DNA from: Bacteroidales bacterium
GTDB taxonomy: Bacteria > Bacteroidota > Bacteroidia > Bacteroidales > UBA932
Assembly (NCBI GenBank): GCA_017429765.1
Contig: JAFROJ010000034.1
Location: forward strand, 1-47,318
DNA: 47,318 bases
Reading direction: 5' to 3'
Shown: positions 17,230-25,461 of the stretch, piece by piece
Numbering within the stretch: the first letter of the stretch is position 1
Layout of the letters: the number at the start of each line of letters is the position of its first letter
Position numbers and translations under genes: made by a program
Notes under the pieces: generated by a model
What the model was told of the DNA's origin: nothing
Seen by the model: only the letters and a program-made list of their open reading frames with translations
The model's database searches: none

Positions 17230-18564
17230 ATGAAGAGGGTCCTGATCATAACATATTATTGGCCGCCGTCCGGAGGGTCGGGAGTCCAGAGATGGGTTAA
17301 GTTCGCCAAATACCTTCCCAAAGAGGGTTGGCAACCCGTCATCTACACTCCTGAGAATCCGGAACTTACGACGGTGGACAAGACCCTCGCCGAGGAGATT
17401 CCCCCGGAGGCGGAGATTGTCAAGAGGCATATTCTCGAACCCTACGGGATCTACCGCAAACTGATGGGCAAGGGCAGCTCGACCGACCTCAAGACGCTGA
17501 CCGCCGCCGGCTCCGACGGCGGCGAGGTCAACCCGGTCAACGGGGGCGGCAAGTCCTGGAAACAGAGGCTCTCGCTGTTCATCAGGGGCAACTGCTTTAT
17601 CCCCGACCCCAGAATCCTTTGGGTGAAACCTTCCGTGAGGTTCCTCAAGGAATATCTGAAAGGCCATCCCGTCGACGCCATAGTCACCACCGGCCCGCCT
17701 CAGAGCATGCACCTGATTGGCCTGGAACTCTCCCGGGCCACGGGGCTTCCTTGGCTGGCCGACTTCCGCGACCCATGGACGAAGATGTTTTATTTCAAGC
17801 ATTTAAGTCTTCGGGAAAAGGCGGAGAAAAAGCATCATGAGCTCGAGAAGGAGGTTCTCGACGGGGCCACGAGAGTGATCGCCGTCTCCCCGATGGTCCA
17901 GAAGGATTTCCAGAAGATGACATCCACCCCGGTCGAGATCATAACCAACGGTTTCGACGAGGCTGATTTCAACCGTCATTTCGACCTCGACGAGAACTTC
18001 AACATCACCCACACCGGACTTTTCGCCTCCGACGGCAACCCTGGGAACCTTTGGAAAGTCCTGGCGGCCAAATGCGAGACTGACAAGGAGTTCCGCAGAT
18101 CCTTGAGAATACGCCTTGTCGGTAAGACGGACAAAGAGATAGTGGAATCCATCGAGGCCGCCGGTCTCGGCCAGAACCTCAAGGATTTCGGCTACCAGAG
18201 CCATGAGGTCGCTGTCAGGGAGCAGCGCAACGCCTCCGTGCTCATCCTTCCTCTTCGCAAGGAGCCTGAATACGAGGCGGTTCTCCCCGGAAAACTGTTC
18301 GAGTACCTGGCCTCCCGCCGTCCTATTCTCGGAATAGGGCAGACCGAGGGGGCTATGGCCAAGGTCGTCAGGGACACCGGATCCGGGATAGTCTTTGACT
18401 GGGACGAGGAGAAGAAACTTCGCGCCTACATCGACCTATGCTGGGACGAGTTCAAGAACGATGAGCTCAAAGACAACTGCTCCGACATATCGATGTACAG
18501 CCGCCGCAAGCTGACCAAGAGGCTGGCGGCCTTGCTGAATGAAATAACTGATAACCCGAATTGA
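17230..18564 (+). CDS. Glycosyltransferase family 4 protein
   Basis: A 444-residue cytoplasmic or peripheral-membrane glycosyltransferase with the GT-B fold. The N-terminal domain starts with VLIITYYWPPSGGSGVQRW, typical of GT4 enzymes of Bacteroidetes, followed by DAIVTTGPPQSMH and LADFRDPWT. The C-terminal nucleotide-sugar domain carries ITNGFDEADF, the linker SHEVAVREQRNASVLILPL and the EX7E-like region near KLFEYLASRRPILGIG. It likely adds a sugar to a capsule, LPS or exopolysaccharide intermediate; donor and acceptor cannot be predicted. Its stop TGA shares one base with the ATG of the following YfhO-like gene, so the two are translationally coupled. No other polysaccharide-assembly genes are adjacent. 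Confidence 0.9.
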   Translation: MKRVLIITYYWPPSGGSGVQRWVKFAKYLPKEGWQPVIYTPENPELTTVDKTLAEEIPPEAEIVKRHILEPYGIYRKLMGKGSSTDLKTLTAAGSDGGEVNPVNGGGKSWKQRLSLFIRGNCFIPDPRILWVKPSVRFLKEYLKGHPVDAIVTTGPPQSMHLIGLELSRATGLPWLADFRDPWTKMFYFKHLSLREKAEKKHHELEKEVLDGATRVIAVSPMVQKDFQKMTSTPVEIITNGFDEADFNRHFDLDENFNITHTGLFASDGNPGNLWKVLAAKCETDKEFRRSLRIRLVGKTDKEIVESIEAAGLGQNLKDFGYQSHEVAVREQRNASVLILPLRKEPEYEAVLPGKLFEYLASRRPILGIGQTEGAMAKVVRDTGSGIVFDWDEEKKLRAYIDLCWDEFKNDELKDNCSDISMYSRRKLTKRLAALLNEITDNPN

Positions 18565-21104
18565 TGAACAAACTTGTCAAGATTATCCTCACCTATGCGG
18601 GAATAGTCCTGCTTTTCGTGTTTCTGGCTTACTCTTTCGTGCCTCAGGTGCTGGGCGGGAAGGTTGTGGACCAGAGTGACATAACCGGTTTCAAAGGTAT
18701 GGCCATGGAAAGCATCGCCTGGGACAAGGCCCATCCTGACGATCCCGCCAGGTGGACCGGCTCCATGTTCGGAGGCATGCCCAACACCTCTTTCCGGCCG
18801 GACACGAAGGGCGACTTGACCAACCCTCTGTACAGTCTGCTTTTCAAGGGGAAGATTCCCGCCAACTGGCTTATCGTTTCCCTGCTCGGCGCCTTCCTCC
18901 TGATGCTCGCCCTCGGGGTCGACAAGTTCCTGGCTATAGGAGGGGCGGTGGCTGTCACGTTCTGCTCGTACAATTTCCAGATCATAGCGGTCGGCCACAA
19001 CACCAAGATGCAGGCGATCGCCCTTTTTCCCTGGGTGCTGGCGGCCGTGATATTCACCTACAAAAGCGCCATGAGGAAGGAGGGCGGATGGAAGGAATGG
19101 CTTCCGCCGACAGTTTTGGGAGCGGCGCTTTTCGGTCTGGCGCTCAGTCTCCAGATCAAGGCTAACCATCAGCAGATCACTTATTACCTCGCCCTGACGA
19201 TCGCTCTTTATGTGATAGCCCTGTTCGTCAGCGCGCTCGCCGGGAAGGATCGCTGGAAGAAGGTCGGAAGGTTTCTCGCGGCCTCCGCTTTCCTTCTTGT
19301 GATAGGTGTCGCCGGAATAGGGACGAACGCCAACAAGCTCGCCCCTCTGTACCAGTACACCAAGCACACGATGAGAGGCGGCTCCGAGCTGTCGCACCCC
19401 ACCGGAGGCCAGATCAACAACCAGGGTCTCCAGATCGAATATGCCACCGCGTGGTCCTACGGCTGGGAGGAGCTTCCCAACCTGATGATTCCCAATTTCA
19501 ACGGCGGCTCCTCCGCCGGGCCCGTCGATCCGGACAAGTCGGCCGCCATCCAGGTCCTGAAGCAGATGGGGCAGAAGAATGTCCGGGACATCGCCAAGGC
19601 TATGCCGATGTACTGGGGGCCCCAGCCTTTCACGGCGGGTCCCATGTACATGGGCGCCATCACCGTGTTCCTGTTCCTGCTGGGTCTTTTCCTTTACAAG
19701 GGGAAAGAGAAGTGGTGGCTTCTAGCGGCGACGATCCTGGCTGTTTTCCTTGCCGTCGGGAACCATTTCATGTGGTTCACAAGGCTGTTCTTCGACCACA
19801 TGCCGATGTACAATAAGTTCAGGACGGTCTCCATGGCCTTGATTATCCTCCAGTTCACCTTGCCGGCGCTGGGTTTCATGACCTTGGACAAGATCCTCAA
19901 GCAAGGCTACACGAAAAGCGAGTTCACTCGTTCCGGCCTGGTGGCTCTCGCCCTCACAGCGGGATTCTGTCTCCTGTGCGTCCTGCTTCCGGGCATAGCC
20001 GGGACTTTCACGGGCGGGGCTTCCGACGCCTCGATGCCGGATGTCTTCGTGGACGCCCTGAGGGTTGACCGCAGGCATCTCCTGGTGGTGGACGCTTTAT
20101 GGGCGATGGTGTTCATACTCCTAGCCTATGGCCTCATCCTGCTCTCATACGCCGTCCCTGACAAGGCCAAGGTAGCCGTCTTCGCCGTCTGCCTTCTCGT
20201 TTTCGTGAATATGTTCGCCATCGGCAAGAGATACCTCAACGACGACAGTTTCACAACCCCGAGGCATCTCAAGAGCCAGTTCGACGCTCGTCCCGTGGAC
20301 AAGCTGATTCTCGAGGACAAAGACCCCTCTTACAGGGTGGTTGACTTGACCGCTGACATATTCAATGACTCCTTCACGCCTTATTGGCACAAGAGTGTCG
20401 GTGGTTACAGCCCGGCGAAACTCCAAAGGTACCAAGACCTTATCGAAAGGTACATCTCAAAAGAGATAGAGGACATTTACTCGTCTCTCTCCGGAGCCTC
20501 GACCATCGAGGAGATGGAAAGGATATTCCCGGAAAAGAAAGTGCTTTCCGCGCTCAACACCAAGTACTTCATCGTGAACGCCGGGGCTCCCGCCTTGACA
20601 AACCGCCACGCCTTCGGCAACGCCTGGTTCGTTGACAGTGTCGTCGAGGCCGCCAATCCCGATGAGGAGATAGGCCTGATCGGGTCCACGGATCTCCGCG
20701 CCACGGCCATCATCGGCGCCGACTTCAAGGACGCGGTCCCCCCTGTCATCCTGAGCGAAGCGAAGGATCTTCCCGGCACCATCCGGATGACATATTACAG
20801 CCCCAACGAGCTGCGTTACCACTATTCCATCCTGGTCAGCCGTCCCGTCGTCTTCAGCGAGATCTATTATCCGGAAGGCTGGAGCGCCTCGGTCGAGTCG
20901 GGAGAGGAGGTCGACCTGTTCAGGACGGACTGGGTCCTCCGCGGGGCCGTTCTTCCGGCCGGGGAGCACGATCTTGTCATGCGCTTCGCTCCGGAAGTCT
21001 ATTCGGTCAGCGAGAATGTCTCCAGGGCTTCCTCGTTGCTGCTTCTGATTTTGCTGGCGGCGGCCATCGCCGGGGTCGCTGTTGTCCGGAAAAAGGGGAA
21101 ATAA
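18564..21104 (+). CDS. YfhO-like multi-spanning membrane protein
   Basis: An 846-residue integral membrane protein of the YfhO type (GT-C-like fold). About a dozen membrane segments fill residues 5-560, interrupted by an outer loop after the first segment (SDITGFKGMAMES to SFRPDTKGD). A soluble C-terminal domain (about 580-815) follows, then a final membrane helix (LLLLILLAAAIAGVAVV). Firmicute YfhO modifies lipoteichoic acid using lipid-linked sugars; the Bacteroidetes homologues have no assigned substrate. Coupling to a GT4 gene supports transfer or handling of a lipid-linked sugar. The ATG at 18564 overlaps the upstream stop. Residues 727-737 are encoded by an interspersed-repeat-like sequence (see 20744-20770) that looks inserted in frame between conserved blocks. 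Confidence 0.85.
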   Translation: MNKLVKIILTYAGIVLLFVFLAYSFVPQVLGGKVVDQSDITGFKGMAMESIAWDKAHPDDPARWTGSMFGGMPNTSFRPDTKGDLTNPLYSLLFKGKIPANWLIVSLLGAFLLMLALGVDKFLAIGGAVAVTFCSYNFQIIAVGHNTKMQAIALFPWVLAAVIFTYKSAMRKEGGWKEWLPPTVLGAALFGLALSLQIKANHQQITYYLALTIALYVIALFVSALAGKDRWKKVGRFLAASAFLLVIGVAGIGTNANKLAPLYQYTKHTMRGGSELSHPTGGQINNQGLQIEYATAWSYGWEELPNLMIPNFNGGSSAGPVDPDKSAAIQVLKQMGQKNVRDIAKAMPMYWGPQPFTAGPMYMGAITVFLFLLGLFLYKGKEKWWLLAATILAVFLAVGNHFMWFTRLFFDHMPMYNKFRTVSMALIILQFTLPALGFMTLDKILKQGYTKSEFTRSGLVALALTAGFCLLCVLLPGIAGTFTGGASDASMPDVFVDALRVDRRHLLVVDALWAMVFILLAYGLILLSYAVPDKAKVAVFAVCLLVFVNMFAIGKRYLNDDSFTTPRHLKSQFDARPVDKLILEDKDPSYRVVDLTADIFNDSFTPYWHKSVGGYSPAKLQRYQDLIERYISKEIEDIYSSLSGASTIEEMERIFPEKKVLSALNTKYFIVNAGAPALTNRHAFGNAWFVDSVVEAANPDEEIGLIGSTDLRATAIIGADFKDAVPPVILSEAKDLPGTIRMTYYSPNELRYHYSILVSRPVVFSEIYYPEGWSASVESGEEVDLFRTDWVLRGAVLPAGEHDLVMRFAPEVYSVSENVSRASSLLLLILLAAAIAGVAVVRKKGK
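20744..20770. repeat. Interspersed-repeat-like sequence inside the YfhO-like gene
   Basis: The 27-nt stretch around TCATCCTGAGCGAAGCGAAG has ATCCT and AGGAT arms flanking GAGCGAAGCGA. From memory, this sequence and its translation VILSEAKDL recur as an interspersed repeat in many bacterial genomes. Here it is read in frame as PVILSEAKDLP (residues 727-737) in a linker of the C-terminal domain. Only one copy is in this window. The 10-mer GAGCGAAGCG also occurs in the hairpin element at 26783. Confidence 0.6.
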
Positions 21105-21131
21105 TAGTCTAACTTATTAATATCAAACACA

Positions 21132-21527
21132 ATGGAAGAGAACATTAATCAGGAGACGTTCGATCCCAGGGATCTGAACAAGGACGGGAAAGTCACTTTC
21201 GCCGAGAAAGTCCAATACGCCGCCGGACAGGCCGCCGAGAAGGGTAAAGAGGTCACCGGAAAGGTGGCTGAGAAGAGCAAGGAGGTTTACGCCGAAGCCA
21301 AGGAGAAGACAGTTGAGGTCGCCGGAAAAGTCGCCGACAAGAGCAAGGAGTTTTACGCCGAGGCCAAGGAGAAGACCGTTGAGGTGGCAGGCAAGGTAGC
21401 TGACAAGAGCAAGGAGCTGTACGCCGAGGCCAAGGTCAAGGCGGCTGACCTGAAAGAGGTGGCGACCGACAAGATCGACACTGTCAAGCAGAGGATCCAG
21501 GAGAAGAAAGACGAGAAAGAGGCTTAG
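21132..21527 (+). CDS. LEA-like repeat protein with an EF-hand-like N-terminus
   Basis: A 131-residue, highly charged protein without a signal peptide. Residues 11-23 (DPRDLNKDGKVTFAEK region) match the DxNxDGxxT core of an EF-hand or dockerin calcium loop. The rest is helical, with three 22-residue tandem repeats (K-V-A-[ED]-K-S-K-E-x-Y-A-E-A-K, then E-K-T-V-E-V-A-G in the first two) and a partial copy before them. This is like LEA group 3 or apolipoprotein-type amphipathic helices. Such proteins bind membranes or protect proteins during desiccation or osmotic stress; that role is inferred. It starts 27 nt after the YfhO gene, without a recognisable promoter, and ends 2 nt before the DUF4923 lipoprotein gene, so both are probably the tail of the same operon. 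Confidence 0.75.
   Translation: MEENINQETFDPRDLNKDGKVTFAEKVQYAAGQAAEKGKEVTGKVAEKSKEVYAEAKEKTVEVAGKVADKSKEFYAEAKEKTVEVAGKVADKSKELYAEAKVKAADLKEVATDKIDTVKQRIQEKKDEKEA
21261..21458 (+). repeat. Three 66-bp in-frame tandem repeats in the LEA-like gene
   Basis: Units at 21261-21326, 21327-21392 and 21393-21458 encode the three 22-residue helices. Units 1 and 2 are very similar; unit 3 diverges in its last third. The copies differ mostly at synonymous or conservative positions, so the protein repeat is probably maintained by selection. Copy number may vary between strains by slippage. Confidence 0.85.
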
Positions 21528-21529
21528 CC

Positions 21530-22180
21530 ATGAAACGGCATAGCTTAGCCGCCGTCGCCCTACTTTGCTGCGCCCTGACTGTCTCGGGGTGCGGCCTTTT
21601 CAGGGCGGCCAACTCCTTGGGGAAACTATTCGGGGTCCGCAAGAAGGCTTCGACTGTCACAACCATAGTCAAGATCATCGGCACTGTACTCGGCCAGTTT
21701 TACGACACCACCACCAAGAAAGCGCTCGTCGGGACTTGGACTTATGAGGAGCCAGCCATCCAGTTCGAGAGCCAGGGCCTGTTGGAGAAGGCCGGGGGAG
21801 TCGTGGCCAGCCAGACTGTCGCCGACAACATCACTCCTTATTTCGAGACCCTCGGGTTGAAGACGGGAGGGATTACTCTTGACCTGAGGAAGGACAACAC
21901 CTGTGTGTACACAGTCGGAGGCAAGTCTTTGGAAGGCACCTACGACTTCGACGACGAGGCCAAGAAGCTAACCCTCAAGATCGGGCCGCTTCCGCTTCCG
22001 GCGGCGTACCTCTCGATCGTCGGGAACCAGATGGCCATGACCTATGACTCCAGCATGCTGCTGGGTCTGGTCAAAATCCTCGGCTCGACTTCCAACCAGT
22101 CCGCTTTCTCCTCGGTCTCCAAGCTCGCCGACTCTTACGACGGCATGAAGACCGGCTTCACCTTCACAAGGAGCAAGTAA
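21530..22180 (+). CDS. DUF4923-like lipocalin-type lipoprotein
   Basis: A 216-residue lipoprotein: the signal MKRHSLAAVALLCCALTVSGC ends in a canonical lipobox (Val-Ser-Gly-Cys21). The body contains a segment around KKALVGTWTYEEPAIQFES, then a beta-rich region (TLDLRKDNTCVYTVGGKSLEGTY) consistent with the Bacteroidetes family DUF4923, whose members have a Gly-Thr-Trp lipocalin-like start. Function is unknown. It follows the LEA-like gene by 2 nt. The convergent mrp gene ends 5 nt away, with no terminator visible between them. Confidence 0.8.
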   Translation: MKRHSLAAVALLCCALTVSGCGLFRAANSLGKLFGVRKKASTVTTIVKIIGTVLGQFYDTTTKKALVGTWTYEEPAIQFESQGLLEKAGGVVASQTVADNITPYFETLGLKTGGITLDLRKDNTCVYTVGGKSLEGTYDFDDEAKKLTLKIGPLPLPAAYLSIVGNQMAMTYDSSMLLGLVKILGSTSNQSAFSSVSKLADSYDGMKTGFTFTRSK

Positions 22181-22185
22181 GACCT

Positions 22186-23250
22186 CTAACCGGCGGCTTC
22201 GGCGAGGGAGCGGGCGAGGTCGAGGAAGGCGAGGGCGTCGGGACGTGTGGACAGGGCGGAGGGCTCGCCGGAGTCGCCGCCCTCACGGATGCTTTGGACA
22301 ATGGGAATCTGCCCGAGGAGGGGGATCCCGTATTTCTCGGCCATCTTCCGACCGCCGTCTTTCCCGAATATAAAGTACTTGTTCGCAGGAAGTTCCTCCG
22401 GAGTGAACCAGGCCATGTTCTCGACAAGGCCGAATATCTTCCGGTTGATGTTCTCGTTCCGGAACATGTTGACCCCCTTCTCGACATCCGAGAGGGCGAC
22501 ATCCTGGGGAGTGGTGACAATCAAGGCCCCCTCCATCGGGATGTCGTTCACGAGGGAGATGTGAATGTCCCCCGTGCCCGGAGGCATGTCCACAAGCAGG
22601 AAGTCCAGGACTCCCCAACGGACCTGCAAAATCATCTGCTTGAGCGCGTTGCAGGCCATGGGTCCCCTCCAGATCAGAGCCTGTCCAGGCTCGGCGAAAT
22701 AGCCGATCGACATCCATTTGACCCCGTATTTCTCAATGGGGAGGATGACCTCCTTCCCGTCCCCTGTCTCCTCGGCACCGGGGACCTCCTCGCTTGTCCC
22801 TGTCATCAGGGGGACTGAGGGACCGTAGACATCGGCGTCGGCGAGGCCGACCTTGTAGCCGAGCCGGGCCAGCGCCACGGCCAGATTGACGGCGACGGTG
22901 GATTTGCCGACCCCTCCCTTCCCGGAGGCTATCCCGATGATGTGCCGGACATTGTTGAGCTCCTCCATCCCGAGGTCCAGCCCGGGTTTCTTCCTCGGGG
23001 CCTCGTCCTTGACGATGGTCTTGACCTCAACCTCTGTCCCGGCCGGGGCGTTTCGGATGATTGTGGCCCTGGTGGCGCCGACAAGATATTCGGTCAGAGG
23101 GTCACGGCGTTTTGGGAAGGCCAGGGTGACCGTCACCTTGTTCCCTTCCGCGGAGATGGCCTCGACCATCCCCAGCTCTATGATATTCTGGCTCCCTTTG
23201 GCGGGATGCACCACCTTCAGGAGCCAGCTTTTAATCTCTTTATCAGTCAT
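22186..23250 (-). CDS. Mrp/NBP35-family iron-sulfur carrier ATPase
   Basis: A 354-residue cytoplasmic P-loop ATPase (ApbC/Mrp). The N-terminal MIP18/DUF59 domain spans about 1-90, followed by the deviant Walker A IASGKGGVGKST (about 111-122) and VDMPPGTGDIH (switch II/Walker B). The family carries and transfers Fe-S clusters. The Cys-x-x-Cys that ligates the bridging cluster in canonical members is missing: the segment after ENMAWF reads TPEELPANKYFIF. As far as I recall, this is usual for Bacteroidetes homologues, so it is a lineage variant rather than damage. The ATG directly abuts the stop codon of the S46 peptidase, so the two are co-transcribed. Confidence 0.92.
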   Translation of the reverse strand: MTDKEIKSWLLKVVHPAKGSQNIIELGMVEAISAEGNKVTVTLAFPKRRDPLTEYLVGATRATIIRNAPAGTEVEVKTIVKDEAPRKKPGLDLGMEELNNVRHIIGIASGKGGVGKSTVAVNLAVALARLGYKVGLADADVYGPSVPLMTGTSEEVPGAEETGDGKEVILPIEKYGVKWMSIGYFAEPGQALIWRGPMACNALKQMILQVRWGVLDFLLVDMPPGTGDIHISLVNDIPMEGALIVTTPQDVALSDVEKGVNMFRNENINRKIFGLVENMAWFTPEELPANKYFIFGKDGGRKMAEKYGIPLLGQIPIVQSIREGGDSGEPSALSTRPDALAFLDLARSLAEAAG

Positions 23251-25386
23251 TTACTTGAGAATATTCATCTCGTCGAGGAGGTAGCCGGCACCGCCGAGCT
23301 TGTCCATCAGGAAGAGGACATAGCGGATGTCGACACAGATACATCTCTGAAGGTCGGGCTCGAACATCACGTCGCTGGACATGCTCTCCCAGTTGCCGTC
23401 AAAGGCGAGGCCGATGAGGGCGCCGTCAGCGTCGAGGACAGGGCTTCCGGAGTTACCGCCGGTGATGTCGTTGTTGGTGAGGAAGCAGACGGGCAGGTTG
23501 CCGTCAGCCATGGCGTACTGGCCATAGTCCTTGGCCTCGTAAAGAGCCTTGAGCTTGGCTGGGACCTTGAACTCGTAGTTGTCCGGGTCCTCTTTCTCCA
23601 TGACACCCTTCAGGGTTGTGTAGTAGTTGTAGGTCACGGCGTCCTTCGGGGAATATGGCAGCACGCTTCCGTAGGTCAACCTCATGGTGGAGTTGGCGTC
23701 CGGATAGGTGGCCTTGCCCTTCTGCCACTCAAGCAGACCGGCGGTGAAAGCCTTGGAGCCTTCCCTGATCAGCTGGGCGCCGGGAGTGACGTTTCCGCCA
23801 GGCCTGCGCGCGCCGGGTGCGCCCATTCCGCCGCCACCGAGCTTGGCGTAGGTCATGAGGATAGAGTTGGTCAGCTGGTTCACAGGGTCGCTCGTGACGG
23901 CCTTGAACCCCTTCTCGGCAACGGCGGCCTTGAGCTTGTCGAGGGATGTGAAGACGCTGTTGTCATAGATGTCGTTCACGAACTTGTCGATGTCGAGGGT
24001 GGCGAAGTCCTCGGGCAGGTTCACGAGATAATATTCAGGCTTGGCCTTCTCTCTGTAATATTTGAGAAGGGCGGCGGCCTCCTCCCTGTCGAGGGGCTCG
24101 TAGTAGTCCTGATACCTTCTCTCCTGGGCGGCGACGGCGCTCTTGAGGGCGGAGGAGGAATCCTGGCCGTTCCTCAGGGCCATGGCCATCGTGTTCTGTA
24201 TCCCGCTGGCGAAGCCCATGAGCTCGATGTTGGCGACCGTCTCGCCGATCAACTGGACGTCAAGGGCGGTGGTGTTGGCCTCGACACCCTCCTTGATCTT
24301 GGCGAGGGCGTCTCCGTATTTGGCCTGGCGCTTCTTGTTCTTGCCGACCCAATTCATGAAGTCAGCCTCTTTCTGCTGTTCCTTCTCGATGATGCCGAGG
24401 TTCTTGAAAGCGAGCCTCTCGCCCTGCCACTTCTTCCAACCGTTGGCGCTGCCGGCGTATTTGCTGGCGTACTTCAGGCGGATCGAGGGATCCTTCTCCA
24501 TCCACTTCCACATGATGTCCTGACGGAGTGTCCTGGCGTCGATGGAGACACCCTGGCGGTCAAGCATAGCCTTCAGCTGGGCCTCTGTCTGGAACCTCTG
24601 GGTGCTGCCCGGATATCCCATGATCATGGAATAGTCGCCTTCCTTGATTCCCCTGAGGGAGACCTTGAGGGACTGGGCTGGGGTGTAAGGCTTGTTGTTC
24701 GGGGAATAGGCGGCCGGCTCGTTGTCAGGTCCGGCATAGACCCTGAACATCGAGAAATCACCGGTGTGGCGGGGCCACATCCAGTTGTCGGTCTCGCCGC
24801 CGAACTTTCCGACAGATGCCGGAGGGGCTCCGACGAAACGGACGTCGGTGTAGGTCTTGGAGACGATCAGGTACCAGACGTTCTCGTTGTAGTAGGAGGT
24901 CACCTGGACACGGCAGTTGGGATTGTTCGCCTGGGCGGCCTGGGTGAGGGCCTGCCTGACAGCGTTCTGGTCCTCGGCCTTATTCATGGCGTCGGTCACG
25001 TCGGTCATGCTGATAAGGTAAGTCGCCGTCATGCCGGGCGCCGGAAGCTCCTGCTCCCTGCTCATGGCCCAGTAACCGTCCTCGAGATAGTTGTGCTCAT
25101 CGGTGGAGAGTCTCTGGATGGTACCGTAACCGCAGTGGTGGTTGGTCACCATGAGGCCCTGGTCTGAGATCATCTCAGCGGTGCAACCGCCCAGACTGAC
25201 GATGGCGTCTTTGAGAGACGAATGGTTGACGCTATAAATCTGTTCGGGAGTAAGCCTGCAGCCTAAATCCTTGATGGCGTCCGCGTTGAGTTTCTGGAGA
25301 AGCGGCAGAAGCCACATTCCCTCGTCGGCCATAGCGCCCATCGATATCAAAAGGGCGGCGGCGATTGAGCAAAGAATTCTTTTCAT
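23251..25386 (-). CDS. S46 family dipeptidyl-peptidase, DPP7-like
   Basis: A 711-residue exported serine exopeptidase that removes dipeptides from peptides, important in asaccharolytic or peptide-using Bacteroidetes. The chosen ATG (25386) opens the signal peptide MKRILCSIAAALLISMGAMA; the frame is open 48 nt further upstream, but that part overlaps the promoter. The chymotrypsin-like fold is marked by TNHHCGYG (catalytic His at 83/84) and TGGNSGSPV with nucleophile Ser646. The residue 18 positions after the Ser, which is Arg in acidic-specific DPP11 and Gly in DPP7, is Gly664 (FDGNWE), favouring DPP7-like preference for hydrophobic residues. A long helical cap domain lies between. A Gly/Pro/Arg-rich loop (GAPGARRPGGN) near 533-543 is unusual. 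Confidence 0.93.
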   Translation of the reverse strand: MKRILCSIAAALLISMGAMADEGMWLLPLLQKLNADAIKDLGCRLTPEQIYSVNHSSLKDAIVSLGGCTAEMISDQGLMVTNHHCGYGTIQRLSTDEHNYLEDGYWAMSREQELPAPGMTATYLISMTDVTDAMNKAEDQNAVRQALTQAAQANNPNCRVQVTSYYNENVWYLIVSKTYTDVRFVGAPPASVGKFGGETDNWMWPRHTGDFSMFRVYAGPDNEPAAYSPNNKPYTPAQSLKVSLRGIKEGDYSMIMGYPGSTQRFQTEAQLKAMLDRQGVSIDARTLRQDIMWKWMEKDPSIRLKYASKYAGSANGWKKWQGERLAFKNLGIIEKEQQKEADFMNWVGKNKKRQAKYGDALAKIKEGVEANTTALDVQLIGETVANIELMGFASGIQNTMAMALRNGQDSSSALKSAVAAQERRYQDYYEPLDREEAAALLKYYREKAKPEYYLVNLPEDFATLDIDKFVNDIYDNSVFTSLDKLKAAVAEKGFKAVTSDPVNQLTNSILMTYAKLGGGGMGAPGARRPGGNVTPGAQLIREGSKAFTAGLLEWQKGKATYPDANSTMRLTYGSVLPYSPKDAVTYNYYTTLKGVMEKEDPDNYEFKVPAKLKALYEAKDYGQYAMADGNLPVCFLTNNDITGGNSGSPVLDADGALIGLAFDGNWESMSSDVMFEPDLQRCICVDIRYVLFLMDKLGGAGYLLDEMNILK

Positions 25387-25431
25387 CTTGTCTATGAATA
25401 TGAATAAATAATAATTCTGTCGAGAGTTATG

Positions 25432-25461
25432 CAAAAATAATCAAAATAACGAAGGTTCAAG
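25432..25461 (-). promoter_or_regulatory. Promoter of the S46 peptidase/mrp operon
   Basis: On the minus strand, CTTG (25461-25458), 18 nt and TATTTTTG (25439-25432) resemble the Bacteroidetes promoter. The start site near 25426 gives a leader of about 40 nt to the ATG at 25386 and rules out the upstream extension of that frame. The -33 part lies in the last codons of rnhB. Confidence 0.6.

Noticed and set aside
21261-21458. Regular 66-bp repeats as a possible CRISPR array
   Set aside because: The units are adjacent without spacers, keep the reading frame, and encode a clear helical protein repeat. No cas genes are present.
22186-23250. Missing Cys-x-x-Cys in Mrp as a sign of a damaged gene
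   Set aside because: The frame is intact, all nucleotide-binding motifs are present, and the replacement segment resembles what I recall from other Bacteroidetes Mrp proteins.
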